In this document: piece after piece, positions 53,129 through 62,694 of the stretch
Numbering within the stretch: the stretch's first letter is position 1
Layout: every line of letters begins with the position of its first letter
Assembly: GCA_902771735.1 (NCBI GenBank)
Contig: CACXXO010000002.1
Coordinates: 1-64,000, forward strand
Source of the DNA: an uncultured Bacteroidota bacterium
GTDB taxonomy: Bacteria > Bacteroidota > Bacteroidia > Bacteroidales > P3
Length of the DNA: 64,000 nucleotides
Reading direction: 5' to 3'
Made by a program: the position numbers and the translations under genes
The notes under the pieces: model-generated
Seen by the model: the letters and a program-made list of their open reading frames with translations, nothing else
The model's database searches: none
Told to the model about the DNA's origin: nothing

Positions 53129-54607
53129 ATGAAAAGCATATTCCGCCTGTTTTGTATGGCAGCATTGGCTGTATTTGTTGTTGCGTGCAGTGACGAAGAC
53201 CGTTTCCACAATTTCAAGATGGACCGTGTCAACCTCAACGGTGCCAATTATCTGGCTTTGGCCGGTGGGCAGAATAATACAAAGGTGGATAGTAGTAGCC
53301 GGCAGTATCTCTATAGCGTGGATGAGAATGGCAATTTGTCCGTTGTCGCCTACGAATACCAGTGCGACGACGACGGGGTTGCGACCGAGCTGAGCCGCAA
53401 GCTGACGCTGACAATCAACCAGATGGTTCCCGTGGGCGACAAGTACATCTGGCTTGTGGGCTGCCGTTACGAGTGCGACGACTACAGCAGCTTCAGCGAG
53501 AGCATGCAGGACGCCATCCGCGATATGGTGAACCACAGCAAACAGAATTTCGGCGAGAACTTCCTCATCCGCAAGGGTGACGGCAAGATATTCGACCTGA
53601 ACGAGGTGATTGTCAAGTTCCCCATCACCTCTGTCAATGTTCCCGGCCTCGGAAGCGTGGGAATGGTGGGTTATGGTGGCGGCAATGGGTTGCCCGTCGA
53701 CGGCGACCTTACGGGCGACCGTCTGCGCAAACTGGGTCTCATCAACCAGCTGGGCGACGACATCTACCTCGCCTCGGGCTCCTATTATGGCGGCCTCACC
53801 CGACTGCACGACAATGGAAGCACCATCTCGGTCTATAATGTGCTCAACTACAATATCGGCTACTCGGTCACCGACAACCAAGGCCACCTGGGCACCACCA
53901 TCTGCTATAATGGCAACTCGCCCGACGTAGCCTCCATCATGGCCCCCGACGGCACCCTGCCCGCCATACAGGGCATACCAAGCAACGACTATCGGCCCGA
54001 GATGCGCTGCATCGGCGGCAAGTTCTTCGTCTCGGCCGACATTGAGATTTGGGAAGGAAACGAATATATTACAACCACCGACAGCATCTACCTTGTCGAC
54101 GTCAGTACGTCGCCGGCTACCGCCACAGCTGTGGCCGTGGGCTATTTCTCCCCCAACCAGTACGCAACCGTCTATGTCAGCGACGAGGAAAACTATTCTT
54201 GGTTTAGCGGGACGACGCTCTTTACCTTCAACTCGAACACCTACCAGCTTACCGAGAGCACGTTGCCCGCCGGATGGCCCCAGTACAGTATGTTCGACGC
54301 CGAAGGCTATTGCTATGAGCCGCATATCAATGTCGGCCTGCAGAGCTTCACCGTCTACAATCTCGCCACCCAGCAGACAGAAGAGGTTACGTGCGACCGC
54401 TCGCAGGTGCCTGCCTTCAACTTCGAGGCTGGTTGCAACTACGATGGAGGATTGGGTGCTTTCATCGAGAGCGTCATCATGGCCGACGGCTCGACGACGA
54501 CCCTTATCACAGACGTGAAAGGACCCCAGCGCGGCATCACACGTGTGGGTGGCCAGACGGAGTCCAATAACAATATAGAGGTCAGTACGCTGATTCCGCT
54601 TAACTAA
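53129..54607 (+). CDS. Lipoprotein, probable beta-propeller fold, unknown function
   Basis: 492 aa. Signal ends VFVVAC (Cys 20). The mature chain has repeated strand patterns with Gly and Asp turns (YLYSVDENGNLSVVAYEYQC, NQLGDDIYLASGSYYGGLTR, YSMFDAEGYCYEP), suggesting a propeller of the DUF4374 or similar type; I cannot name the family surely. Own promoter; converges head-on with the binding-protein gene, whose stop is adjacent, with no terminator seen. Confidence 0.65.
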   Translation: MKSIFRLFCMAALAVFVVACSDEDRFHNFKMDRVNLNGANYLALAGGQNNTKVDSSSRQYLYSVDENGNLSVVAYEYQCDDDGVATELSRKLTLTINQMVPVGDKYIWLVGCRYECDDYSSFSESMQDAIRDMVNHSKQNFGENFLIRKGDGKIFDLNEVIVKFPITSVNVPGLGSVGMVGYGGGNGLPVDGDLTGDRLRKLGLINQLGDDIYLASGSYYGGLTRLHDNGSTISVYNVLNYNIGYSVTDNQGHLGTTICYNGNSPDVASIMAPDGTLPAIQGIPSNDYRPEMRCIGGKFFVSADIEIWEGNEYITTTDSIYLVDVSTSPATATAVAVGYFSPNQYATVYVSDEENYSWFSGTTLFTFNSNTYQLTESTLPAGWPQYSMFDAEGYCYEPHINVGLQSFTVYNLATQQTEEVTCDRSQVPAFNFEAGCNYDGGLGAFIESVIMADGSTTTLITDVKGPQRGITRVGGQTESNNNIEVSTLIPLN

Positions 54608-55513
54608 TCAGTTCATGCGTTGGCGGAGGTAGAGGACGGCGTCGATATTGCGGGGCACTTGGAGGTCAAGGGTACCGCTAACGATGCCTATCACATGACC
54701 GTTGCGCACGGCGCTGAGGCGGTTGTAGGGTTTCATGCCACAGAAGGCAGCGCTGTCCTCACGGCGCACAATGATGTAGTCGGGGTCTTCCTTCATCAGG
54801 GCTTCGAGGCTGTAGCTCCAACCCTCGATGCCTTCGGCGATGTTGCGGCCGCCGGCCATGCGGATGATGTCGTTGATGAAGGTGTTGCCGCCGGCGGTGA
54901 AGTTGCCGCTGGGGCCGAATCCCACCACATAATAGCAAGACGAGAGTTGAGGGTTGAGAGTTGAAAGGGAAGTGTCGGCTAACAATCTTTCCACTTTCCA
55001 CTTTAAACTATCCACTATGATGTCGGCCTCGTGCTCTTTGCCAACAAGGCGACCAATGGCTTTGATGTTTTCGTAGAGCGCCTCGAAGTTGGGTTTCTCA
55101 ATTACGCACACCATGGGGGTGCCCATGGCGTCCATCTGGTCGGTGACTTTCTTGCCCACCATCGAGCCGCTGATGACGAGGTCGGGCTTGAGGGAGAGGA
55201 TCTTCTCGATGTTGAGGTTGCTGATGCCGCCAATGGAGGGAATCTGCGACGCCTCGTCGGGGTACTCGCAGAAGTCCGTGCGACCCACGAGGATGTCGTC
55301 GGCGCCGAGGGCAAACATGATTTCAGTAACGGCAGGGGAGAGGCTTACCACCCGTTGCGGCTGTGCCGGTACGACGACGGTGCGGCCGTAGTCGTCGGTG
55401 ACGGTATCGGTGATGGCGGCCTGTTGTTGGGGAGCGCCGCAGGCGGCGAGGAGAAAAATCAGAAGGAGTGAGAGGGAGGGAGGGGGAGCGGGGACAAATA
55501 TTTTCATTCTCAT
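54608..55513 (-). CDS. BtuF-like ABC transporter substrate-binding lipoprotein
   Basis: 301 aa. Signal ends LLAAC (Cys 25). Class III (helical-backbone) binding protein: QPQRVVSLSPAVTEIMFALG, DDILVGRTDFCEYP, LNIEKILSLKPDLVIS, and GMKPYNRLSAVRNGHVIGI are typical of cobalamin/iron-chelate binders such as BtuF. Ligand is probably cobalamin or a siderophore; no permease or ATPase is adjacent. Start may be at the second Met (55507). A B12 riboswitch elsewhere in the window fits cobalamin use, but that is inference. Confidence 0.82.
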   Translation of the reverse strand: MRMKIFVPAPPPSLSLLLIFLLAACGAPQQQAAITDTVTDDYGRTVVVPAQPQRVVSLSPAVTEIMFALGADDILVGRTDFCEYPDEASQIPSIGGISNLNIEKILSLKPDLVISGSMVGKKVTDQMDAMGTPMVCVIEKPNFEALYENIKAIGRLVGKEHEADIIVDSLKWKVERLLADTSLSTLNPQLSSCYYVVGFGPSGNFTAGGNTFINDIIRMAGGRNIAEGIEGWSYSLEALMKEDPDYIIVRREDSAAFCGMKPYNRLSAVRNGHVIGIVSGTLDLQVPRNIDAVLYLRQRMN

Positions 55514-55546
55514 TTTTCAATTTTCATTTTTCATTTCTCATTTCTC

Positions 55547-56293
55547 TCACGCATCTTCCATTCCTCCACACATGGGCAGCACGACGCTGGTGATGTAGCT
55601 GGACATGTCGCTGGCAAGGAAGACGCAGCACTGGGCTACCTCGTCGGGGGTGCCCGGGCGTTTCATGGGGATGCGGCTGCACCATGTGTCCATGAGTTCC
55701 TTGGGTATGTCGGCGGTCATCTCGGTCTCCACAAATCCAGGGGCCACGACGTTGACGCGAATGTTTCTTGCGGCAAACTCTTTGGCACAACTCTTGCTGA
55801 ACCCGATGATGCCGGCCTTCGAGGCGGCATAGTTGGCCTGATTGTAGTTACCGGCAATACCCACCACTGAGCCGATATTGACGATGGAGCCGTGTCCCTG
55901 GCGCCACATGCTGGGTTGGATGGCCTTGGTCATGCAGAAGACGCTCTTGAGGTTTGTGCCCACTACGCGATCGAACTGCTCTTCGGTCATGCGCTTCACG
56001 GCGCTGTCGTCGGTGATGCCGGCGTTGTTGATGAGAATATCGACGCTGCCGAAGTCGGCGAGTACTTGTTTTACAAATTCCTGAGCCGAGGCATATTCGG
56101 CCACATTGGCGGCATAACCTTTGGCTTTCACCCCCAGTTCCGTCAATTCCTGCTCGACGGCAATCATCTTGTCGTTGCGCGTGCGGCCGCAGAAAGCTAC
56201 GTTGCAGCCCTCTTTGGCAAACCGTATAGCAATAGCGTGACCGATGCCACGGGTGGCACCGGTCACGATTGCAGTCTTATTTTCTAACAGCAT
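55547..56293 (-). CDS. fabG: 3-oxoacyl-[ACP] reductase FabG
   Basis: 248 aa. NADPH-dependent keto reduction in fatty-acid elongation. SDR signatures: TGATRGIGHA (cofactor loop, about 11-20), LINNAGIT near 87, and the catalytic Ser...YxxxK in IVNIGSVVGIAGNYNQ followed by NYAASKAGIIGFS. Length typical. Ten bp downstream of gap on the same strand. Confidence 0.93.
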   Translation of the reverse strand: MLLENKTAIVTGATRGIGHAIAIRFAKEGCNVAFCGRTRNDKMIAVEQELTELGVKAKGYAANVAEYASAQEFVKQVLADFGSVDILINNAGITDDSAVKRMTEEQFDRVVGTNLKSVFCMTKAIQPSMWRQGHGSIVNIGSVVGIAGNYNQANYAASKAGIIGFSKSCAKEFAARNIRVNVVAPGFVETEMTADIPKELMDTWCSRIPMKRPGTPDEVAQCCVFLASDMSSYITSVVLPMCGGMEDA

Positions 56294-56302
56294 ATCTGGA
56301 CG

Positions 56303-57310
56303 TTAGAGAAGTTTGGCCAGTTTAGCGGCGAGGTCACCCACGCGGGTGCTGTAGCCCTTCTCGTTGTCGTACCAGCTGACGATCTTCACGAAGTTGCCGT
56401 CCATCACCTGAGTCAGCAGGCTGTCGAAGATGCTGCTGTGGGTGTTGTCGATGATGTCGATGCTCACGATGGGCTCGTCGACATACTGCAGCACGCCCTT
56501 CATGGCGCCATTGGCGGCTTCCTTCACGGCGGCGTTGATTTCCTCTTTGGTGACGTTGCAGTTCAGTTCGGCGGTCAGGTCAACGACGCTGCCGTCTGGA
56601 GTGGGGACGCGCATGGCGAAGCCATCGAGTTTGCCCATCAGTTCGGGAATCACCAGGCCGACGGCTTTGGCGGCACCGGAGGAGGTGGGGATGATGCTTA
56701 CAGCAGCGGCACGGGCACGACGGAGGTCGCTGTGCGGCTGGTCGAGGATTTTCTGGTCGTTGGTGTAGCTGTGGACGGTGTTCATCAAGCCGCGCTTGAT
56801 ACCGAACTTGTCGTTCAGCACCTTGGCCACGGGAGCCAGGCAGTTGGTGGTGCAACTGGCGTTGGAGACGAGCTGCATTTCTTTGGTCAGGATGTTGTCG
56901 TTGACGCCCATGACGATGGTTGCATCGACGTCGTCTGCCTTGCCGGCGGGGACGGTGAGGATGACCTTTTTGGCACCGGCATTGATGTGTTTCATCATCT
57001 GCTCGCGTTTTTTGAACAGACCGGTGCTCTCCACGACGATGTCAACACCGAGGTCCTTCCAGGGGAGGTTCTGCGGGTCGCGCTCGGCATAGATTTTCAC
57101 TTTTTTGCCGTTCACGACGAGGCAGTCGCCTTCGGCGTGCACTTCGCCGTCGAAGTTTTCGTGCACGGAGTCGTATTTGAACAGGTAGGCCAGCGTGTCA
57201 GCGCTGGTCAGGTCGTTGATAGCGACGATTTCCAGCTCGGGGTGGGCGAGCATGGCGCGGAAGCTCATTCTTCCGATTCGGCCGAAGCCATTGATTGCAA
57301 CTTTTGCCAT
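56303..57310 (-). CDS. gap: Glyceraldehyde-3-phosphate dehydrogenase
   Basis: 335 aa. Glycolytic oxidation/phosphorylation of glyceraldehyde-3-phosphate. NAD-binding VAINGFGRIGRMSFRAML at the start, catalytic Cys in SNASCTTNCLAPVAKVL (about 153), and the S-loop with TSSGAAKAVGLVIPEL. End WYDNEKGYSTRVGDLAAKL is typical. Own promoter at 57364-57395. Confidence 0.97.
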   Translation of the reverse strand: MAKVAINGFGRIGRMSFRAMLAHPELEIVAINDLTSADTLAYLFKYDSVHENFDGEVHAEGDCLVVNGKKVKIYAERDPQNLPWKDLGVDIVVESTGLFKKREQMMKHINAGAKKVILTVPAGKADDVDATIVMGVNDNILTKEMQLVSNASCTTNCLAPVAKVLNDKFGIKRGLMNTVHSYTNDQKILDQPHSDLRRARAAAVSIIPTSSGAAKAVGLVIPELMGKLDGFAMRVPTPDGSVVDLTAELNCNVTKEEINAAVKEAANGAMKGVLQYVDEPIVSIDIIDNTHSSIFDSLLTQVMDGNFVKIVSWYDNEKGYSTRVGDLAAKLAKLL

Positions 57311-57363
57311 ATTGTATTGTTTTTTAATTAATTATTGTTAATTTAACTTATTGTTTAATCCGA

Positions 57364-57395
57364 CAAAGGTACAACATATTTTTATATTATACAAA
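57364..57395 (-). promoter_or_regulatory. Promoter of gap
   Basis: Minus-strand TACCTTTG (57364-57371) with TTTG (57392-57395), spacer 20 bp. Confidence 0.65.
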
Positions 57396-57414
57396 TTAAT
57401 TTCCATTTTTTTCG

Positions 57415-57423
57415 TATCTTTGC
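57415..57423 (+). promoter_or_regulatory. -7 promoter element for mtgA
   Basis: TATCTTTGC, about 87 bp before the ATG at 57510. Confidence 0.5.
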
Positions 57424-57509
57424 ACCCGACAACCATAGGCATTGTTTGTGCAATATGCCTGTAATTGACCTTCGTAGCATTTGTCAGATTCGAGTAATCC
57501 GCCTTTGAA

Positions 57510-58337
57510 ATGAATGATTCGCCATCAAAAAAGACATCTCGTCGTTGGCTCAAGCCGTGGAAGAACTTGGGATGGGGGAGGCGTATATTGCGCATCGTTT
57601 GGGTATCGGTCGCCGGTCTGTGGCTCCTCACGGTATTGCAGGTTCTCCTCGGCATTGTGTTCAACCCTCCGTTGACGCCACTGATGGTACAACGTTTTTT
57701 TCAACAACTTGCCGATGACGAGCGAACAGTGAACTTCGAGCGCGATTATGTACCTCTCGACTCCATCTCGCCCAATCTTGTAACCGCTGTTGTGTATTCG
57801 GAGGATGGGTTGTTTCTCTACCACCATGGTTTCGACGTAAAACAGATGAAGATAGCAGCCAAAGAGAACAAGAGTGGAAAGCGTTTTCGCGGCGGCAGCA
57901 CCATCAGTCAACAGACGGCAAAAAACGCTTTTCTGCCCCATACGCGCAGCATGTTCCGCAAGGCCGTCGAAGCCTACTATACCATGATGATCGAGACCTT
58001 CTGGAGCAAACGGCGCATCATGGAAGTGTACCTGAATATCATTGAGTTTGGCGACGGAATCTATGGCGCCGAAGCCGCCTCGCAGCACTATTTCGGCCAT
58101 TCGGCCAAGACGCTCTCGCGCAACGAGGCGGCGCAACTTGCTGCAACCCTGCCCGCCCCTCTCAAGCGCAATCCCTCTCATTCCTCGCCCTATTTCCGTC
58201 GTCGCACGTCCGACATCAAGGGCCGCTTCGGGTGGGGCAAAGTGGACCTCGAAAATCCCGACCCGAAAAAGGAGAAGAGATATGAAGACCAGGAGTCGTT
58301 GTGGGATTTTATGAAATGGTATTATGAAAAACGTTGA
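57510..58337 (+). CDS. mtgA: Monofunctional biosynthetic peptidoglycan transglycosylase MtgA
   Basis: 275 aa. Polymerises lipid II into glycan strands. One N-terminal membrane helix (about 30-50), then a GT51 domain: SEDGLFLYHHGFDVKQMK (catalytic Glu), GGSTISQQTAKNAFLP, RKAVEAYYTMMIETFWSK, MEVYLNIIEFGDGIYGAEAA. All five GT51 motifs seem present. Overlaps the start of xerD by 14 bp. Confidence 0.94.
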   Translation: MNDSPSKKTSRRWLKPWKNLGWGRRILRIVWVSVAGLWLLTVLQVLLGIVFNPPLTPLMVQRFFQQLADDERTVNFERDYVPLDSISPNLVTAVVYSEDGLFLYHHGFDVKQMKIAAKENKSGKRFRGGSTISQQTAKNAFLPHTRSMFRKAVEAYYTMMIETFWSKRRIMEVYLNIIEFGDGIYGAEAASQHYFGHSAKTLSRNEAAQLAATLPAPLKRNPSHSSPYFRRRTSDIKGRFGWGKVDLENPDPKKEKRYEDQESLWDFMKWYYEKR

Positions 58338-59238
58338 ACAAACGTGGAGGCGTTACAGGCGCGACTTTGAGACCTATCTCCGGCTTGAAAAAGGCTTGGC
58401 CGACAACAGCGTCGCAGCCTATCTCCGAGACGTAGGTCATATGGAACGTTTTATGGTAGAGCAAGAAATTGAGCCTGAGGATGTTTCTCTCGATACACTA
58501 CAGCAGTTGTTAAGGCAATTGAATGACACTGGCATCGCCCAAAGCAGCCAGCGCCGCATGATAGCCGGCTGGCGTCTGTTTTTCAAACATCTTGTTGTTG
58601 AGGATGCTATGAAAGACAGTCCTGCCGAGATGCTCGACCTCCCCATTCGCCCAAACCACTTGCCTGATGTGCTTAGTGACGAGGATATTACAAAGATTCA
58701 GTCAACATTTGATTTAAGTCTACCTGACCAGTATCGCAACAATGTCATCATCGAAGTACTCTATGGTTGTGGATTGCGGGTGTCAGAGTTGGTAAACCTC
58801 AAGATGTCAAATATCTATGCCGATGAACAGGTGCTCCAGATCATAGGAAAGGGCAACAAGGAACGTTGGGTGCCCATCAATCCCCATGCACTCGACATGC
58901 TTGAAATGTATATCCACAATGTCCGATCGCACTATGATATCAAGTCTGGAGAGGAGAAGTTTGTTTTTATCAATCGTCTTGGACGTCACCTCTCCCGCAA
59001 CTATGTCTTCATGTTTCTTAAACAGGCAGTTGAGAATGCCGGATTAAACAAACACGTGAGCCCGCATTCATTACGTCACAGCTTTGCGACTGAGCTAGTG
59101 GAGAACGGCGCCGACCTCCGTGCCGTGCAGGAAATGCTCGGTCACGAAAGCATCTCCACCACGGAAATCTACACCCATCTCACACGAGACGCCCTCCGCA
59201 ACACTATCGCCGCATATCATCCCCACTATAAGAAATAG
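58324..59238 (+). CDS. xerD: XerD-type site-specific tyrosine recombinase
   Basis: 304 aa. Resolves chromosome dimers at dif with XerC. N-terminal SAM-like domain (about 8-95), catalytic domain with CGLRVSELVNLKM (Arg I), GKGNKERWVP (Lys), HVSPHSLRHSFATELVENGA (HxxR), LGHESISTTEIYTH (His and Tyr). Full set of catalytic residues and family length. Chromosomal context and absence of mobile genes favour XerD over an integrase. Confidence 0.9.
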   Translation: MKNVEQTWRRYRRDFETYLRLEKGLADNSVAAYLRDVGHMERFMVEQEIEPEDVSLDTLQQLLRQLNDTGIAQSSQRRMIAGWRLFFKHLVVEDAMKDSPAEMLDLPIRPNHLPDVLSDEDITKIQSTFDLSLPDQYRNNVIIEVLYGCGLRVSELVNLKMSNIYADEQVLQIIGKGNKERWVPINPHALDMLEMYIHNVRSHYDIKSGEEKFVFINRLGRHLSRNYVFMFLKQAVENAGLNKHVSPHSLRHSFATELVENGADLRAVQEMLGHESISTTEIYTHLTRDALRNTIAAYHPHYKK

Positions 59239-59257
59239 GAGTTGGTGACGCTTTATT

Positions 59258-60454
59258 TTAGTGGGTGTTGAAAATCTTGTATTTCTTGATGAAAATAAGA
59301 GAGAAGGTAGCCGTAACGAAGTATACGCCTGCCTGTATCCATAATGTGATGTATTCGTGGCTTACGTCGGACATCGCAGCTCCCATCGACGACACTTTGA
59401 TGAATCCCTGCACGCCCGGAGTGGAAGGGAACAGATAGCTGAACCACAGCCAGATGCGAGGCATGCTGCATTGTGGCCACACCATGCCTGTGAGGAAAAA
59501 CAGCACCAGTGAGAAAAACGCGAAACAGAGCATGGGGGTGAGCTTTTGGCGCACAAAAATGTTCCCAATGGTCATTGCAAAGAAGATGACGGCCAGCAGG
59601 AATGGTTGCAGGAACAGGATGATGTCATACAGGTTGCCCAACTGCGGCAGTTGGAACCATCGTGGAATGAACCACATGCTCAAGACACAGATGGGTGTGT
59701 AGATGAGTAGATAGCAGAGGGCGCGGCCGATGGTGACACGATGAACGGAGCTTGTGCGCAGACGGGCAGGGATAATCAGCAGCGAGCGACGATTTTCGCG
59801 AGCGTCGCCGCCAAGGAGGCAGATGCCGAGGAAAAGGGTTTGGTGAATCACAAGAACAAGGAGTGCCGGAAGGAAAAACGACCCATAGCCTCCTGTGGGA
59901 TTGAAGGAGGTAATCTCCTCATGGGAAATGGGTTGCAACTGCACGCGCGCGGCTTCGCCCGTAATACCTTCCATCCCGTAGCGTTCCAGTTCTATGGTGT
60001 GCATCTCGTCAAGTAGCACGGCATTGGAACCCAGTAGCGCAGCTTTGTAATAATAGAACGAACTCATGTCGGCAAAGACGCCGATGTGGGCGGTGCGCAG
60101 CGACGCAAGCCTTTGAGAGAAGTCTTTGGGAAAGTAGAAAATGGCATGTATTTTGTTGTCTTTGAGCAATTCTTCGGCTTCCGACATGTTGCAGCACTTG
60201 TATTCGACGTTGATTTCCGGTGTGGCGTCGAGCTTGTGAATGAAACGCTTGGAATCGTCACATACGGCTTCGTCGACAATGGCTACAGGAAGATCCTGCA
60301 CATTCTCTGTGCGGTACATATAGCAGAAAATCAGAGGGTAGAGTAGGGGGGCAATGAAGAAGATGAGTAACACCGTGCTGTCTTTGAACACACGACGCAC
60401 TTCGGCGCAGAGCACCTCCCAGATATCGTATAGGATAAGTCTCACTTTCTTCAT
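59258..60454 (-). CDS. ABC-2 type exporter permease (second)
   Basis: 398 aa. One N-terminal membrane helix (about 25-45), a periplasmic domain of about 140 residues, then five further helices (about 190-385) in the YhhJ/YbhR (ABC2_membrane_3) layout. Sequence NPTGGYGSFFLPALLVLVIH before the third helix is typical. Pairs with the permease gene at 60451, overlapping by 4 bp. It would form the membrane half of an efflux or envelope-export ABC system; no ATPase is in the window. Confidence 0.85.
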   Translation of the reverse strand: MKKVRLILYDIWEVLCAEVRRVFKDSTVLLIFFIAPLLYPLIFCYMYRTENVQDLPVAIVDEAVCDDSKRFIHKLDATPEINVEYKCCNMSEAEELLKDNKIHAIFYFPKDFSQRLASLRTAHIGVFADMSSFYYYKAALLGSNAVLLDEMHTIELERYGMEGITGEAARVQLQPISHEEITSFNPTGGYGSFFLPALLVLVIHQTLFLGICLLGGDARENRRSLLIIPARLRTSSVHRVTIGRALCYLLIYTPICVLSMWFIPRWFQLPQLGNLYDIILFLQPFLLAVIFFAMTIGNIFVRQKLTPMLCFAFFSLVLFFLTGMVWPQCSMPRIWLWFSYLFPSTPGVQGFIKVSSMGAAMSDVSHEYITLWIQAGVYFVTATFSLIFIKKYKIFNTH

Positions 60455-61617
60455 TGCGCAGTGTTTTTACGGGTTTGCCAATTCAACATGTAGGCACCGA
60501 GGAGGAACAGCAGTCCGAATGCTATCAGGGCGGCGAAATGTAACCAACATTGGCCGAAGCCATTGCCGTAGATGGCTATCTCTCTGTAGTTTAGGAAGTA
60601 GTGACGGATGGGGTATAGCCAGCAGAAACTTTGGAAAAGAGGTGGCATGCTCTCTATCGGGTAGGAAAAACCGCTGAGGGAGAAACTCATAGCGCTGTAG
60701 AGGGTACAGACGCTCATTGACAACGAGGCCTCGTTGATGCAGCAACAGATGAGCACACCGGCACACTGGGCGGCGAAGATGAGCAATATGGTGCTGAGAA
60801 CCATCAGAAGCCAGCTGCCTTCCATCGGGAAGCCAAGGAAACCGAACATCACCAGATTGGCTATCAGTGCCAACAGTGTATACCATAGCGTATAAGGCAA
60901 CATCTTGCCCAACAATGCATATACCGTATTGCCACGGGCTTTCTGCATCCATCTTTTTATCGACTTCTGCCTCCGTTCCGTAGAGATGGCGTAGCCAGTG
61001 TGCATCAATGCCACGAAGGCTATTACAGCGGGTATCAGAGTGGTCATCAGATAGATGCCGTAGTTAATCCAGGGGTTGCTGATGTTATGGGTTTCGAAGG
61101 CTACTGGCTGGATCAAGCCCATGATTTGGTCTTCGCCAAAGCCTTTCTTGCGCAGTATCTCACGCTGTACGGCGGCGCCGGCCATGATGCCCATAGTGGC
61201 TAATTGTTTGTAGCACAATGTTCCGGCTAATAAGTAAGCGGCATTGTTGTAGAGCACGAAATGAGGAGCCTTGAACTGCAGCACGTCATTGTAGGTGCCG
61301 GCCGGAATCTCATAGAAGGCGAAAATTTCGCCACGCTGCATGGCGCGGCGGGCCTCCATATGGTTGTTGTAGACGGCATGGACTTTGACCCCCGACGTGG
61401 CGTCGAGCTCATGGCATATGCGGCGCGAGAGGTAGCTCCCGTCCATGTCCACCACACCCACCGGCAACCGTTGCGGCTGCCCGTTGCTTGTCATTGTGGC
61501 GAAGATGATAAACGTCAGCACAATGCCCAGCGTCAGCATAATGAGATAGCGTGGCGAATTCACTATCCGTCGGCACTCGCGCTTGAAAACCCTGTATATC
61601 GGATATCCCCGTTTCAA
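60451..61617 (-). CDS. ABC-2 type exporter permease (first)
   Basis: 388 aa. Same architecture: helix near 20-42, periplasmic domain, then helices from about 185 to 380; SLSGFSYPIESMPPLFQSFC is the typical penultimate region. Stop overlaps the start of the second permease (ATGA). Only 3 bp separate it from the HlyD gene. Confidence 0.85.
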   Translation of the reverse strand: MKRGYPIYRVFKRECRRIVNSPRYLIMLTLGIVLTFIIFATMTSNGQPQRLPVGVVDMDGSYLSRRICHELDATSGVKVHAVYNNHMEARRAMQRGEIFAFYEIPAGTYNDVLQFKAPHFVLYNNAAYLLAGTLCYKQLATMGIMAGAAVQREILRKKGFGEDQIMGLIQPVAFETHNISNPWINYGIYLMTTLIPAVIAFVALMHTGYAISTERRQKSIKRWMQKARGNTVYALLGKMLPYTLWYTLLALIANLVMFGFLGFPMEGSWLLMVLSTILLIFAAQCAGVLICCCINEASLSMSVCTLYSAMSFSLSGFSYPIESMPPLFQSFCWLYPIRHYFLNYREIAIYGNGFGQCWLHFAALIAFGLLFLLGAYMLNWQTRKNTAQ

Positions 61618-61620
61618 TGC

Positions 61621-62610
61621 TTAATCCTCTATTATCGCTGTCATTCCGGGACGCATATCCTTTATCTCCGTCAGCGGAACGGCCTTGACATCAAAGCTCT
61701 TCACGTCATACTGGCCATTGGTCTTGGTGGCACGCCAGGTGGCATAGCTCGCCATAGCCTGCACCCTGCGCACCTGACAGGGATAGGTCTCTTTGCCCAA
61801 GGCGGGGAGGCGCACTTGGATGGTGTCGCCCGGACGGATGTTCTTCAGCATGTCCTCGCGCACGGCGAAGAAAAACCAACTGTCGTCCATATTCAATATC
61901 GACATCACAGGGCTGCCCGTGCCAATCAGATCGCCGAGTTTGGCGAAGATCTCCACCACCTCGCCGTCACTCGGTGCTATCAAATAGCTGTCGTCCATGT
62001 AGCTCTGCACTTCGGCCACAGCGCCGCCAGCCTGATTCACCATGGCGGCAGCGGCGTCGATATCCTCTTGGCGCGCACCTTCCTTGGCCATCAGATACTG
62101 CTGCTCGGCAGCGGCACAGTCGGCTTGGGCCACCTTGTACTGTGCTTCCACCTCGTCGTATTTCTGCGCGCTCAGCACGCCTTTCTCATAGAGGCCTTTC
62201 ACACGTTCGTAACTCTTGCGATACACCTCCACGGCAGCTTTGGCTTTCTGCCATACCTGGTAGGCCATCTGCACCTGTTGCTCGCGGGCGCCCGTCTTCG
62301 CTTTGCGGCTCTGGGCGCTGGCGGCATTCTTCACGGCCGTGGCCTGCATCATCTTCGCCTCAACCTGCGGACTGGCGATGTGCGCCAGCGTGTCTCCGGC
62401 CTTCACCCGTTGCCCTTCAACGACATACAGGCTGTCGATGCGCCCCGGAACCTTGTTGCTCACTCGATACTCGCTGGCATCCACCTCGCCCGTAATCATT
62501 TCCTTCTGCGGATGGATGGCGAAGACGCCGACGAGGGCCACGATGGTCACCGCCATAATCACTACGGCCAATCCCGCCATCAGCGTTTTGTTGTTATCTT
62601 TCATTGCCAT
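61621..62610 (-). CDS. HlyD/EmrA-type periplasmic adaptor
   Basis: 329 aa. One N-terminal membrane anchor (about 12-30), a barrel-sandwich half EVDASEYRVSNKVPGRIDSL and VKAGDTLAHIASP, a long coiled-coil hairpin (about 85-190), the second half YLIAPSDGEVVEIFAKLGD and a beta-barrel. Connects the ABC permeases to TolC in a tripartite exporter. Order TolC-HlyD-permease-permease matches YbhG-type systems. Confidence 0.9.
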   Translation of the reverse strand: MAMKDNNKTLMAGLAVVIMAVTIVALVGVFAIHPQKEMITGEVDASEYRVSNKVPGRIDSLYVVEGQRVKAGDTLAHIASPQVEAKMMQATAVKNAASAQSRKAKTGAREQQVQMAYQVWQKAKAAVEVYRKSYERVKGLYEKGVLSAQKYDEVEAQYKVAQADCAAAEQQYLMAKEGARQEDIDAAAAMVNQAGGAVAEVQSYMDDSYLIAPSDGEVVEIFAKLGDLIGTGSPVMSILNMDDSWFFFAVREDMLKNIRPGDTIQVRLPALGKETYPCQVRRVQAMASYATWRATKTNGQYDVKSFDVKAVPLTEIKDMRPGMTAIIED

Positions 62611-62694
62611 ATGCTAAACTTATAATTTTATTAAAAGGAATCTTCACCATAAACCTTAAACCATAAACCTAAAACATAAACCTTAAACCTTATC

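Noticed and set aside
58324..59238. Tyrosine recombinase as an integrase of a mobile element
   Set aside because: Length, sequence and overlap with mtgA fit chromosomal XerD; no att repeats or mobile genes nearby.
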